The position numbers and the translations under genes were made by a program. Below, in pieces: positions 46,674 through 55,151 of a DNA stretch of 56,489 nucleotides. Position 1 is the first letter of the stretch. Each line of letters begins with the position of its first letter. The notes beneath the pieces were generated by a model. That model searched no databases and had not been told where the DNA came from. It saw nothing but the letters and a program-made list of their open reading frames with translations. The stretch covers positions 1-56,489 of the forward strand of contig PBND01000066.1 of assembly GCA_002722845.1 (NCBI GenBank). The letters are read 5' to 3'. Source of the DNA: Myxococcales bacterium (lineage in GTDB: Bacteria; Myxococcota; UBA4151).

Positions 46674-47590
46674 CCCAGAGGCCTCCACGCATCTTCGTGC
46701 CATTCTAAAACAGCACCAGAAACGGCGACGACATCGAAACGAACGGCCAGGTGCTGGAGTCGGAGGCGCTGGATCAGTTCTTCAGTCGCCCGCAGGATGT
46801 GGTTCCACTTTCGCCCACTCGTGAGGGTCTCAAGGGGGTCGATACCATCGCTACGGCTGCGAACTTCAACCACCGCCAGTTCCTCACCGTCTCGAAAGAC
46901 CAGATCCAGCTCACCACGTCGACCACGCCAATTGCGAGCCACCAACTCAAGGCCAGACAACTCCAACTCTGCGAGGGCCCGGTCCTCGGCCTCCCGACCT
47001 CGGTGATGGCGTCCCGCAACCACCGCTCTGCGGACGGGCGCGAAACTCAGTCGATGCTCCGGCGTGGTCCCTTGGGCCTGCAGCCCGGCCAGGTGCTCGG
47101 CGGTCGGGTAACCAGCGTTGCGTTCCAACCCATAGCCTGGGTAGCGCTGACCAAGGCGAACCATGGCGGCATCTCGATACTCCTTGGCGACGATCGAGGC
47201 GGCGGCGATACTCGGTTCTTCAGCATCCCCACCAACAATACATTGCGTCGGCCGGCCCAATTGGGGGTCCTGATTCCCATCCACCAGCAGTTCTGTTGCC
47301 CGCTGACCGGTCTGGTTCTCAATGTCTGCGAGGGCCCGCTCCATGGCTAAAAACGTGGCCTGAAGGATCCCCATTTGGTCGATCTCTCCCGGGTCCGCTT
47401 CTCCGATCCCCCGGGGTACACCGGCCTCGTCCATCGCCTGAAGGATCTGCTGGCGCTGCTTCGGCCGAAGGCGCTTCGAATCATCGACGCCAAAAGATGC
47501 AAGCTCTGGCAGGTCGGGCACACAGGCGGCAACCACCGGTCCAGCCAGCGGGCCCCTCCCCACTTCATCGATGCCGAGGCGCCATCCCAT
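46670..47590 (-). CDS. rnhB: RNase HII fused to a YraN/UPF0102 endonuclease-like domain
   Basis: 306 residues. Residues 1-~190 are RNase HII: GIDEVGRGPLAGPVV with catalytic D8 and E9, D104 in LLVDGNQD, GGDAEEPSIAAASIVAKEYR, and D140 in KEYRD. It removes ribonucleotides from RNA-DNA hybrids. Residues ~196-306 are a YraN-type domain (GREAEDRALAELELSGLELV) with the nuclease-like ELDLV and VVEVRSRSDG core; the usual EVKTR is EVRSR, so the lysine is replaced by Arg. In most genomes the two are adjacent separate genes. There is no stop or frameshift at the junction (~191-196), so the fusion looks real. It precedes rsmI (GTGA overlap). Confidence 0.92.
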   Translation of the reverse strand: MGWRLGIDEVGRGPLAGPVVAACVPDLPELASFGVDDSKRLRPKQRQQILQAMDEAGVPRGIGEADPGEIDQMGILQATFLAMERALADIENQTGQRATELLVDGNQDPQLGRPTQCIVGGDAEEPSIAAASIVAKEYRDAAMVRLGQRYPGYGLERNAGYPTAEHLAGLQAQGTTPEHRLSFAPVRRAVVAGRHHRGREAEDRALAELELSGLELVARNWRGRRGELDLVFRDGEELAVVEVRSRSDGIDPLETLTSGRKWNHILRATEELIQRLRLQHLAVRFDVVAVSGAVLEWHEDAWRPLG

Positions 47591-47596
47591 GGAAAA

Positions 47597-49318
47597 TCAA
47601 TCCCGGCCGACGACGACCTGTTCTCGGGCACCGGGCTCCCCGGGGCGAGCCACCGAGCCGCCGCCGCTGCCACCGTTTTCTAGATCGAAGGTGCAGCCGC
47701 TCACATCAAAGTCAGTGCCATCCACCGCCCAAATCCCCACGCTGGGTCCACCGCCGCCGCCGCCGCCGCCGCCGCCGTCACCACCGGCGCCGCCAGCACC
47801 ACCGGCGCCGCCGGCACCGGAATCATCTTCATTTTGCCCCCGGATCCCGCCACTACCACCAGCGCCGCCCCTTTGGCCCGCCGTGCCAGCGCCACCGTGA
47901 CCACCGCCACCAGTGATGAAGGTGCAGGATTCAAAGTCAGCAGCGCCCGCGAGCACAAGGACGGCGACAGAAGCACCACCGCCACCGCCACCACCGCCGC
48001 CGATACCGCCGCAACCGCCGCCGCCGCCACCACCACCGGCACCGCCGTAACTGGAGCAGAGCACATCGCCACCGCCGCCGCCGCCGCCACCGCCGCCGCC
48101 ATTACCTGCGGCCCCTTCACCGCCGTTGGCCCCTTGGGCCGCTTGGTAGGTCCTGCCGGAGAAGGTACCGAGCGCGCCGCCGGCTCGACCATCGATGCCG
48201 GCCGCCCCCGGAGCACCACTGTCTCCATCACGACCGTCCTGGCCAGATTGGCCACCGGTACCAGCAGCCGTACCGCCAGCACCCGCATTCCCGGCCTCAC
48301 CGGCGTTGTTTCCCTTTCGAGGTCGACCCCCCTCACCACCGGGCCGGCCACATGGGCTGGTTCCTGGAACGCCCCCTCGAGGCCGATCACAACTTTCACA
48401 AAGGAACGAGCCATCCTCGCAACCATCGATCCCCTTGCCTCCCTGGAGGCCCGGAGCCGCCCCCAGACCCTCGGGGTCGACGGCACTGGCCGCAAGTCCA
48501 TCACTGCCACGCCCCGCTTCGAAGAGACTGTTGCGAACGTGAACCCCGTCCCCGTCTTCGATGATGAGGGCCACTGACATGCTCCCGGGCTCATCAGCCT
48601 GGGCGTCAGGCACGCGAATCACGAGGCTGTCCACGAGGACACCTTCGCCACCGCCGAGCACCACCGGTCCAAGCCCGTCGACGAACTCCGCCCGCGCCAG
48701 GGAAGAACGAGTCCAATTACCATCGGCTGAGTGCCCAGCGATCAGGCTAACGCCCGCCGGGATGTCGCCCAGGCCAGCGATGCTGTAATCCCCCTCGGCG
48801 AGGATCAAACGCTGCCTTCCGGTGTCCGAATCCACAAGATTGAGGCCAGCAGCCACCGTGTCGACGGGGTCTTCCGGGGTCCCAGCCCCATCATCGCTCC
48901 CGTTCGTGGAGACAAAGATCAGTCGACTGAGCACGCCATCAAAGCCATCGCAGTTCGCATCGATCCCCTCATCATCAACCGGATCGAGGGGGTCGGTCAC
49001 GCGGCATTCGTATTCACAGCCGTTCTCTGGTGATCCATCCAAATCATGAAAGTCTGGGCGACATGAACCCATTTGGCATTCGCTATCGACGCACAGTGCT
49101 TCCGCACCAAAAAACGCACACACATGATCGCAAACGCCACAGTGATTCGGGTCGCTGTGCGTGTTCTCCGGGTCGCAAGCGCCCCCATCGGGCGCCATCC
49201 CTGCATCGACCACCGGGGGGCCTGAATCAGGTGTCAAACCAGCATCTGGTGTGCCAGTAACGGGTTCTTTCGGACAGGCTGCCAGCACAACGCTCAGCAG
49301 AACGATTGTTCGGTTCAT
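47597..49318 (-). CDS. glycine-rich, beta-helix-like lipoprotein
   Basis: 573 residues, ATG at 49318 overlapping the trmFO stop. N-terminus MNRTIVLLSVVLAACPKEP with lipobox LAAC. A Pro/Asp-rich linker and a Cys module (NHCGVCDHVCAFFGAEALC) follow. Residues ~130-290 look like a right-handed beta-helix (FVSTNGSDDGAGTPEDPVDT, of the DUF1565 kind). Residues ~300-545 are a glycine-rich domain with Gly runs up to ten and Cys pairs (LCSSYGG, GCGGIGG). Both domains resemble the MYXO-CTERM gene's Gly-rich region, but here the protein is lipid-anchored and ends without a sorting tail. Function unknown; a surface or matrix role is plausible. Confidence 0.86.
   Translation of the reverse strand: MNRTIVLLSVVLAACPKEPVTGTPDAGLTPDSGPPVVDAGMAPDGGACDPENTHSDPNHCGVCDHVCAFFGAEALCVDSECQMGSCRPDFHDLDGSPENGCEYECRVTDPLDPVDDEGIDANCDGFDGVLSRLIFVSTNGSDDGAGTPEDPVDTVAAGLNLVDSDTGRQRLILAEGDYSIAGLGDIPAGVSLIAGHSADGNWTRSSLARAEFVDGLGPVVLGGGEGVLVDSLVIRVPDAQADEPGSMSVALIIEDGDGVHVRNSLFEAGRGSDGLAASAVDPEGLGAAPGLQGGKGIDGCEDGSFLCESCDRPRGGVPGTSPCGRPGGEGGRPRKGNNAGEAGNAGAGGTAAGTGGQSGQDGRDGDSGAPGAAGIDGRAGGALGTFSGRTYQAAQGANGGEGAAGNGGGGGGGGGGGDVLCSSYGGAGGGGGGGGCGGIGGGGGGGGGASVAVLVLAGAADFESCTFITGGGGHGGAGTAGQRGGAGGSGGIRGQNEDDSGAGGAGGAGGAGGDGGGGGGGGGGPSVGIWAVDGTDFDVSGCTFDLENGGSGGGSVARPGEPGAREQVVVGRD
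47610..48390 (-). repeat. glycine-codon-rich low-complexity tract
   Basis: Gly-codon-rich part of the beta-helix lipoprotein, with perfect and near-perfect GGC/GGT runs. Like the tract at 31790-32520, it generates open antisense frames without coding meaning. Confidence 0.82.
47751..47777. repeat. perfect (CCG)9 trinucleotide tract
   Basis: Nine uninterrupted CCG triplets on the plus strand, read as nine Gly (GGC) codons by the minus-strand gene. Because the unit is a codon, slippage would change the length of a Gly run without a frameshift. It is the longest perfect simple repeat I noticed in the window. Confidence 0.9.
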
Positions 49319-50676
49319 GAGATCCTCCGCAAGGTCCCTTGGCTCCCCCCTGAAACGATAGAACGGCCCGTCGCTTCAAGCCAGGCCTGGAAATCCTGAC
49401 GAGCACGATCCAATCGGCGCGCCTTACGCTCAGCCTTTTTCCAGCGCCCTTCAAGAGGCGGGAAGAGTCCCCAATGAATGTTGTTGGGCTCGTGGGCTGC
49501 TCCGGGGGCCTTGTGTGCACCACGCAAATGCCCCCAAAGGGCTCCGAGCGCTGTGGTCTCCGGTGGGCAGATCCAGGGCGTGCCTGCCCCATCGCAGAGC
49601 AGTAACTGGGCGAGCAGATGGCCGACGGACAGGCTCTCCACATAACCCTCGCAGCCCGTAATCTGACCGGCTAGATGCACATGGGGCTGCCCCTTCAAGG
49701 CCATGCGGTCATCGAGACAGCGCGGCGCATCCACATAGGTATTTCGGTGCACCACACCGAGCCGGAGGAACCGGGCTTCGCCCATGCCAGGAAGGGATTG
49801 AAAGATCCGTCGCTGGTCGCCCCACTTCATCCGGGTTTGAAAGCCCACCATGTTGTAGCTGGTGCCAGCTTGGTTCTCGGCTCGTAATTGGATCACTGCA
49901 TAGGGATCTCGACCGGTTCGAGGATCGGGCAGGCCTACGGGCTTCATGGGACCATAGCGCAGCGTCTCCACCCCTCGCTGGGCCATCACCTCAAGGGGAA
50001 GGCAGCCTTCAAAGTATTTCAAATCCTCAAAATCATGGGCTTGCACCCGATCCGCGGCCAGGACCGCTTCGAGAAACGCGAGGTATTCAGATTGGGTGAG
50101 CGGGATGTTGAGATAGTCCGCACCATCACCTTTACCGTAGCGACTCATGGCGTAGATGATGTTTCGATCCAGGCTGTCGGCTTCAACGATGGGCGCGATG
50201 GCATCGTAGAAGGCGAGGCGCTCCCCCACCTCTTGCTGGATCCGGCCCGCCAAGCCCTCGGCGGTGAGCGGCCCCGTCGCGAGGATCCACGGCTCGGGCC
50301 CTGGGCCCCAGTCCGTGACCACTTCAGCCCGCTGCTCGATCAGCGGCTCCTCCTTGAGCGCCATACGGACCCCATGGGCAAAGCCCTCACGGTCGACGGC
50401 TAAAGCGTCGCCGGCCGGCACTGCATGCTCACGGGCAAGAGCCAGTAAGGGTGATTGAAGGTGGTCCAACTCCTCTTTGATCAGGCCGACGGCGTTGAGC
50501 GGATTGTTGCTCCGCAGACTGTTGGAGCAGACCAACTCGGCTGGCGCATCACTGACCTGGGCGGGAGTCCGTTGGATGGGGTTCTGCTCGAGCAATCGAA
50601 CCGAAAGCCCTCCCCGTGCGAGGACCAAGGCCGCTTCACAGCCTGCCAAGCCGGCACCGACAATCGTGATGGTCAT
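49315..50676 (-). CDS. trmFO: methylenetetrahydrofolate-tRNA-(uracil-54-C5)-methyltransferase
   Basis: 453 residues from ATG at 50676 (GAGGCGGGAA upstream; an earlier start at 50691 adds five residues before the FAD fold). N-terminal FAD loop ITIVGAGLAGCEAALVLARG. TrmFO-specific segments: AELVCSNSLRSNNPLNAVGL, YFEGCLPLEVMA, TLRYGPMKPVGL, FQTRMKWGDQRRIF, and VHLAGQITGCEGYVES. The enzyme transfers a methylene group from 5,10-methylene-THF to U54 of tRNA and reduces it with FADH2. The C-terminal ~110 residues (HIHWGLFPPLEGRWKKAERK) are typical. Coupled by ATGA to the Gly-rich lipoprotein; dprA precedes it by 25 bases. Confidence 0.96.
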   Translation of the reverse strand: MTITIVGAGLAGCEAALVLARGGLSVRLLEQNPIQRTPAQVSDAPAELVCSNSLRSNNPLNAVGLIKEELDHLQSPLLALAREHAVPAGDALAVDREGFAHGVRMALKEEPLIEQRAEVVTDWGPGPEPWILATGPLTAEGLAGRIQQEVGERLAFYDAIAPIVEADSLDRNIIYAMSRYGKGDGADYLNIPLTQSEYLAFLEAVLAADRVQAHDFEDLKYFEGCLPLEVMAQRGVETLRYGPMKPVGLPDPRTGRDPYAVIQLRAENQAGTSYNMVGFQTRMKWGDQRRIFQSLPGMGEARFLRLGVVHRNTYVDAPRCLDDRMALKGQPHVHLAGQITGCEGYVESLSVGHLLAQLLLCDGAGTPWICPPETTALGALWGHLRGAHKAPGAAHEPNNIHWGLFPPLEGRWKKAERKARRLDRARQDFQAWLEATGRSIVSGGSQGTLRRIS

Positions 50677-50701
50677 GGGTTCCCGCCTCAAGCCAGCAAG
50701 T

Positions 50702-51454
50702 TCAAGTGATCAACCGATACATCCTCGGAGCCAGTCGGACAACGCGGCCCTCCAGTTCCAATTCCAAGAGGGTCAGATGCAGCTCCTGCCCCCAAGCCTT
50801 GACCAAGTCATCGGTCAACCGGCCACCGGTGTTGCGTAGGGCCGCTTCCAGCGGATGGTCTTTGCGCCCCTCGCTGGCTACGATCTGCCGACAGCCCCCG
50901 TTTCCTGGCCCGTCCCCCGGTGACCACCAGGCCTCCACGGGGATGCCTAACTCCCGTGCGAACCGCACCGTGTGCATGGTGCCGCCCCGGGGCGCGGCCC
51001 AAGCCACCACGATCCGATCACAGAGTGCAGCCAAAAGGCGATTGCGGGCCACGTAGCGAGCCTTCGCATTGTTCCTTGAGTGACTCAGGCAAAACACAGC
51101 GCCCGATGCGCCGACGACCGATTCGACCGCCAGACGAGCTTGGCCGACCCAACCGGCCTCTAAACCAAAAGGTACAACCGCAACCGAGCCGGTGGGCAGC
51201 GCACCACGATGGGCGGCAGCATCCACCCCGACGGCGCCACCGCTCACGACGGTTTCGCCGGCTTCCACGCACTGGCGAGCATAGGCTTCCACCCCACGAC
51301 GAACGGCCGGCGGCGCAGCCCGAGCCCCGACGATCCCCACTCGAGGTGAAGGTGGCAAAGGGTGACCCACAAACCAACACGAAGGCGGCTGACCGTGGGC
51401 CAACTCTCGCCATGGTTGGGGATAGTTGGCCGCGCCCGGCTCCAAACAAATCAT
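50702..51454 (-). CDS. dprA: DNA-processing protein DprA/Smf, short form
   Basis: 250 residues. Rossmann-type DprA core: GIVGARAAPPAVRRGVEAYA, VVSGGAVGVDAAAHRGAL (in place of SGLARGIDAAAHRGAL) and VAWAAPRGGTMHTVRFAREL (in place of the usual S-G-T/S segment). The C-terminal ~60 residues resemble the DprA winged-helix domain (TLLELELEGRVVRLAPRMYR). The usual N-terminal SAM-like domain is missing; typical DprA is ~350-400 residues. DprA loads RecA on single-stranded DNA during natural transformation. Its classical GS/AR motifs are altered, so the transformation role is likely but less certain. Inverted repeat 51459-51474 lies at its SD. Confidence 0.85.
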   Translation of the reverse strand: MICLEPGAANYPQPWRELAHGQPPSCWFVGHPLPPSPRVGIVGARAAPPAVRRGVEAYARQCVEAGETVVSGGAVGVDAAAHRGALPTGSVAVVPFGLEAGWVGQARLAVESVVGASGAVFCLSHSRNNAKARYVARNRLLAALCDRIVVAWAAPRGGTMHTVRFARELGIPVEAWWSPGDGPGNGGCRQIVASEGRKDHPLEAALRNTGGRLTDDLVKAWGQELHLTLLELELEGRVVRLAPRMYRLIT

Positions 51455-51458
51455 GACA

Positions 51459-51474
51459 GACCTCGCTGTAGGTC
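51459..51474. promoter_or_regulatory. short inverted repeat overlapping the dprA ribosome binding region
   Basis: GACCT-CGCTGT-AGGTC is a 5-bp inverted repeat immediately before the dprA ATG (51454). Its AGGTC arm includes the putative SD on the mRNA. It could limit ribosome access, but five base pairs may occur by chance. Confidence 0.25.
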
Positions 51475-51583
51475 ACTCCCCTAAACCAGGGGTCTGACAT
51501 CTGGGACCGAGTCCGCGCGAAAGGCAGCCAAACTCGCTTCTCACTAGCGTCGAAGGGCCTTTTTGGGCAGGAGGCTATTGGAA

Positions 51584-51599
51584 GGGGCCTTTTCGCCCC
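51584..51599 (+). promoter_or_regulatory. leader hairpin before the E1 dehydrogenase SD
   Basis: GGGGC-CTTTTC-GCCCC can form a 5-bp GC stem two bases before the GAGGA SD (51601-51605). An AGGGCCTTTTT run lies 30 bases upstream. This might influence translation initiation or be a weak terminator of a divergent transcript; evidence is thin. Confidence 0.25.
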
Positions 51600-51609
51600 A
51601 GAGGATGTG

Positions 51610-53814
51610 ATGCCTGCCAGTCCGAGCCGAGCACGAAGTCCCCGTAAGAAGCGCAGCACCAACGGGCGGACTTCCGGCTTCTCCCTCGCCAATGGTGAGG
51701 AGTTGAGAAACCTACCCGTTCCGAAACGATTTACCGCCCAGGATTGCCTCGCGATTTATCGCAACATGCTCATGTCCCGCCGCCTCGATGATCGGGAGGT
51801 CATGCTCAAGCGGCAAAACCGCATCTACTTCCAGATCTCCGGCGCCGGCCATGAAGGTCTGCTGACCGGCATCGGCCGCAGCCTGGTGAAAGGCCGGGAT
51901 TGGTCCGTCGGCTACTATCGAGACCGGGCCCTCATGCTGGAGATGGGCTTCGATGCCGTCTGCAATATGAAAGCGGCCTTGGGCACCCCCGATGACCCCA
52001 GCAATGGTGGTCGGCAGATGCCCGTCCATTTCGGCCATAAGGCTTTGAAGATTCTCAACCACAGCAGTTGCACAGGCACACAGTATTTGATGGCCGTGGG
52101 CGCCGCTGAGGGGGGGCGCCATCTCGAGCGGATCAAAGCGGCAGGTCACGATGTCGCCGAGGACAGTCACCCCCAAGAAGTGGTCGTCTGCTGCACTGGC
52201 GATGGGGCCACCAGCGAGGGCGAATGGTGGGAGGCTCTGAACACGGCCACCAATCTGAAGTTGCCCGTGGTGTTCGTGGTCGAAGATAATGGCTACGCCA
52301 TTTCAGTCCCCCGAGAGGTGGGCACCTCCGGCGATTCCATCTCCAAGCTCTTTGGTCAGTTCCCGAATCTCTTCACCCTAGAGGTGGATGGCTGCGACCC
52401 GCTGGCAAGTCAGGAGGCCGCCGAGCAGGCCATCGCCTGGGCACGCAGCGGCAACGGTCCAGCCCTGCTCCATGGACATGTGGTGCGACTCTACTCCCAT
52501 TCGATGAGTGATGACGAGTCCATGTATCGCCCCTCCGAAGAACTGGAAGCGGCGATTGCTCGCTGCCCAATCTCGAGCTTTGGCGACCGACTCATCGCCG
52601 CAGGCCTCTGCAGCCAAGAGGATCTAGACAGCACTCTGGAGTCGGTAGACCAAGAGATCGCCGCGGCGCTCAAGGAGGCGGAACAGAGCCCCCCCCATGA
52701 CACCAGCACCGTCATGAACAATCTGTTTAGTCCCGATAATGACGGCACGGGCGACGAGTATCTGAGCTTGGCCGAAGGGGAAGCAGATGCGACACCGAAG
52801 GGTATGGCCGACCTGATCAACTCCGTGCTGCACGAAGAGATGGCCCGAGACCCCCGGATCGTCATCTTTGGCCAGGATGTAGCTGACGCCAGCCGCCCGG
52901 AGGTCCTCGAGGACCTGAAGGGCAAAGGTGGTGTCTTCAAGCTCACGGCCGGCCTGCAAAAAGCTTTCGGTGGTGAGCGCTGCTACAACTCGCCCCTTGC
53001 CGAAGCGAACATCGTCGGCCGGGCCGTGGGGATGGCGATGCGAGGCATCCGCCCCGTCGTTGAAATCCAGTTCTTCGATTATATCTGGCCCGCCATGCAG
53101 CAGTTGCGTAACGAACTCGCCACCCTGCGCTGGCGCAGCGATGGTGATTTCAGTGCGCCGATCGTGGTTCGCGTCCCATATGGCGGCTACTTGAAGGGCG
53201 GCAGCATTTACCACAGCCAAACCGGCGAAACCCTGTTTGCCCATTGCCCGGGCTTGCGGGTGATCATGCCCAGCAATGCGGAAGATGCCACCGGACTCCT
53301 ACGGACCGCCATCCGCTGTGATGATCCCGTGATGTTCTTGGAGCCGAAGCATCTGTATCGGCAGACCTATAACAAAGCGGTTCATCCAGGGCGCGACTTC
53401 ACGATCCCGTTTGGCCGAGCGAAGGTGGTGCGAGCGGGCTCGCAGTTAACCATTTGTACTTACGGGAACCTGGTCCGGCGCTGCCAAGAAGCCAGCCGCC
53501 AGTTGGAGCAAGAAGGCATCGATCTCGAGATTCTCGACATGCGCGGTGTCAGCCCTTGGGACCAACAGGCACTCACCAGCAGCGTGAAGAAGACGAACCG
53601 TTTGGTGGTGGTCTACGAGGACTCAAAATCTTGGGGTGGTGGCAGCGAAATGGCCGCCTGGGCAGCGGAAGAGCTGTTCGATTACCTCGATTGTCCGGTC
53701 TACCGACTGGCTTCCAAAGACACGTGGGTCGGTTATCACCCCGACCTAGAAGACGTCACGCTGCCCCAAGTTGATGACGTCATCGCAGTCGTTCGACGTG
53801 CGCTCGGCTACTAG
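51610..53814 (+). CDS. 2-oxoacid dehydrogenase E1, fused alpha and beta subunits
   Basis: 734 residues from ATG at 51610 (GAGGA upstream; a GTG one codon earlier is too close to the SD). Residues ~40-335 are E1-alpha: thiamine diphosphate motif CTGDGATSEGEWWEAL...VVEDN, preceded by GAGHEGLLTGIGRSL and GGRQMPVHFGHKALKI. Residues ~395-734 are E1-beta: IVIFGQDVADASRPEVLEDL, YNSPLAEANIVGRAVGMAM, and the C-terminal transketolase-C segment QLTICTYGNLV. Fused E1 enzymes of this kind act in branched-chain 2-oxoacid or pyruvate dehydrogenase complexes, passing acyl groups to E2 lipoyl domains. E2 and E3 are not in the window. The ~30-residue N-terminal extension is basic and likely disordered. Confidence 0.93.
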   Translation: MPASPSRARSPRKKRSTNGRTSGFSLANGEELRNLPVPKRFTAQDCLAIYRNMLMSRRLDDREVMLKRQNRIYFQISGAGHEGLLTGIGRSLVKGRDWSVGYYRDRALMLEMGFDAVCNMKAALGTPDDPSNGGRQMPVHFGHKALKILNHSSCTGTQYLMAVGAAEGGRHLERIKAAGHDVAEDSHPQEVVVCCTGDGATSEGEWWEALNTATNLKLPVVFVVEDNGYAISVPREVGTSGDSISKLFGQFPNLFTLEVDGCDPLASQEAAEQAIAWARSGNGPALLHGHVVRLYSHSMSDDESMYRPSEELEAAIARCPISSFGDRLIAAGLCSQEDLDSTLESVDQEIAAALKEAEQSPPHDTSTVMNNLFSPDNDGTGDEYLSLAEGEADATPKGMADLINSVLHEEMARDPRIVIFGQDVADASRPEVLEDLKGKGGVFKLTAGLQKAFGGERCYNSPLAEANIVGRAVGMAMRGIRPVVEIQFFDYIWPAMQQLRNELATLRWRSDGDFSAPIVVRVPYGGYLKGGSIYHSQTGETLFAHCPGLRVIMPSNAEDATGLLRTAIRCDDPVMFLEPKHLYRQTYNKAVHPGRDFTIPFGRAKVVRAGSQLTICTYGNLVRRCQEASRQLEQEGIDLEILDMRGVSPWDQQALTSSVKKTNRLVVVYEDSKSWGGGSEMAAWAAEELFDYLDCPVYRLASKDTWVGYHPDLEDVTLPQVDDVIAVVRRALGY

Positions 53815-53816
53815 CG

Positions 53817-55145
53817 TCAGCGTTCTGCGTCAGCGACACAGGTCATGAGCAATTGCCCGCCTTCGCCCCGGTTGGGCGGATAATCATCGGAGCCCAAAGG
53901 CCCTTCGCCCTGGTCAACCCCGCTGGCAAACCACCAGGTGATGACACTGGCACAGTCGTGACCGGCATTCCCGGCCCCCGTGTTTGACCGAAGGTAGCCG
54001 TTGGCCTGGCAGAACGCATCCCAATTGCCGTGGTCCGGATGGCGCTGCCTGGGTTCATTGAGACTATTGAAGACGCCAATGCGACGATCTCCGCCCAAGC
54101 CAGGTGCGCGCCCCGTGCCGTAACCACAAAATTGGATCGTCCCAAGGTCACCATTCCGGGCGGGAGCTTCCTCTTCGCAGTTCGCCGAACAGCCGTCCCC
54201 ATCCCGCTGGTTCCCATCGTCACAAGCCTCCTGCGGATGCCAAACGAAGCCGTCGCCGCAACGAGCAGGCTCACAGGCTGACGTGCAGGCATCATCGTCT
54301 CGACGATTGCCATCGTCGCATGCTTCCCGGCCTTGCCAAAGGTTGCCATCGCCACAGTCGGCGGGAAAACAATCGATCAGGCAGGCATCCTCGTTGGAGT
54401 CGTTGCCGTCATCGCATTCTTCTCGACCGGCCCAAACCACACCATCGCCACAGCGGGCCCGCGTGCAGTCATTGAGACATTGATCTTCATTCCGGTCGTT
54501 GCCGTCGTCACACTCTTCATCGCCACGGACCAGGGCATCGCCACAACCGGAGCGGCGACACTCGAAGCAGCCGTCGTTTTCCACGTCATTCCCGTCATCG
54601 CAGGCCTCACCGGGACCGACCACGCCATCACCACAACGGGCGAGTTCGCAGTTGTTGCGACAGGCATCGGTCTCGATGGCATTGCCATCATCACAGGCCT
54701 CATCGGGCCCCACATAACCGTCGCCGCAGCGAGCCGCCTCACAGCTGCTCAGGCAGGCGTCCTGATCATTGTTGTTACCATCATCGCAGGCCTCACCGGG
54801 ACCGATGACACCATCACCACAGCGAGCCCGTCGACAACTGGACAAGCACGCATCGTTGTCGTTCGTGTTGCCATCGTCGCAGGCCTCGTAGTCGGCCTCT
54901 CCCTCCATCCGGTCCTGGCGTATCAAGCCGTCGCCACAACGGGCCGGTTCGCAAGCATTGGTACAAGCGTTTCGGTCATCTCGGTCGCCGTCATCACAGG
55001 CTTCGTCAACATCGACGATACCATCACCACATTGGCTGTCTGGGGCGTTTTGACCTGCGTCAGGCAGGGTTTGTGGCGGCGCCGGGTCGACCTGCGAACC
55101 ACAGCCCACCGGCAGAAGGCAGGCCAGTGCAAGCCAACGTGTCAT
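53817..55145 (-). CDS. lipoprotein with nine CDDGN cysteine-rich (DUF4215-type) repeats
   Basis: 442 residues; lipobox LPVGC (ALACLLPVGCGSQV). Residues ~39-323 are nine tandem CDDGN units ending CGDG, the same type as the 18-unit array at 37830. The C-terminal ~119 residues (GTIQFCGYGTGRAPGLGGDR, then CASVITWWFASGVDQGEG) form a Cys-containing domain unrelated by eye to the C-terminus of the 37563 protein. The protein is therefore anchored in the outer membrane or at the cell surface and presents a modular, disulfide-rich stalk with a distinct head. Its stop lies two bases from the convergent E1 gene's stop. Confidence 0.9.
   Translation of the reverse strand: MTRWLALACLLPVGCGSQVDPAPPQTLPDAGQNAPDSQCGDGIVDVDEACDDGDRDDRNACTNACEPARCGDGLIRQDRMEGEADYEACDDGNTNDNDACLSSCRRARCGDGVIGPGEACDDGNNNDQDACLSSCEAARCGDGYVGPDEACDDGNAIETDACRNNCELARCGDGVVGPGEACDDGNDVENDGCFECRRSGCGDALVRGDEECDDGNDRNEDQCLNDCTRARCGDGVVWAGREECDDGNDSNEDACLIDCFPADCGDGNLWQGREACDDGNRRDDDACTSACEPARCGDGFVWHPQEACDDGNQRDGDGCSANCEEEAPARNGDLGTIQFCGYGTGRAPGLGGDRRIGVFNSLNEPRQRHPDHGNWDAFCQANGYLRSNTGAGNAGHDCASVITWWFASGVDQGEGPLGSDDYPPNRGEGGQLLMTCVADAER
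54177..55031 (-). repeat. tandem CDDGN-repeat array (nine units)
   Basis: Coding array of nine ~95-base units in the 53817 gene, motif C-D-D-G-N/D then paired cysteines and CGDG. Antisense open frame at 54333-55391 (352 codons) is a by-product of this repeated, codon-biased sequence. Confidence 0.87.
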
Positions 55146-55151
55146 GGGCGA

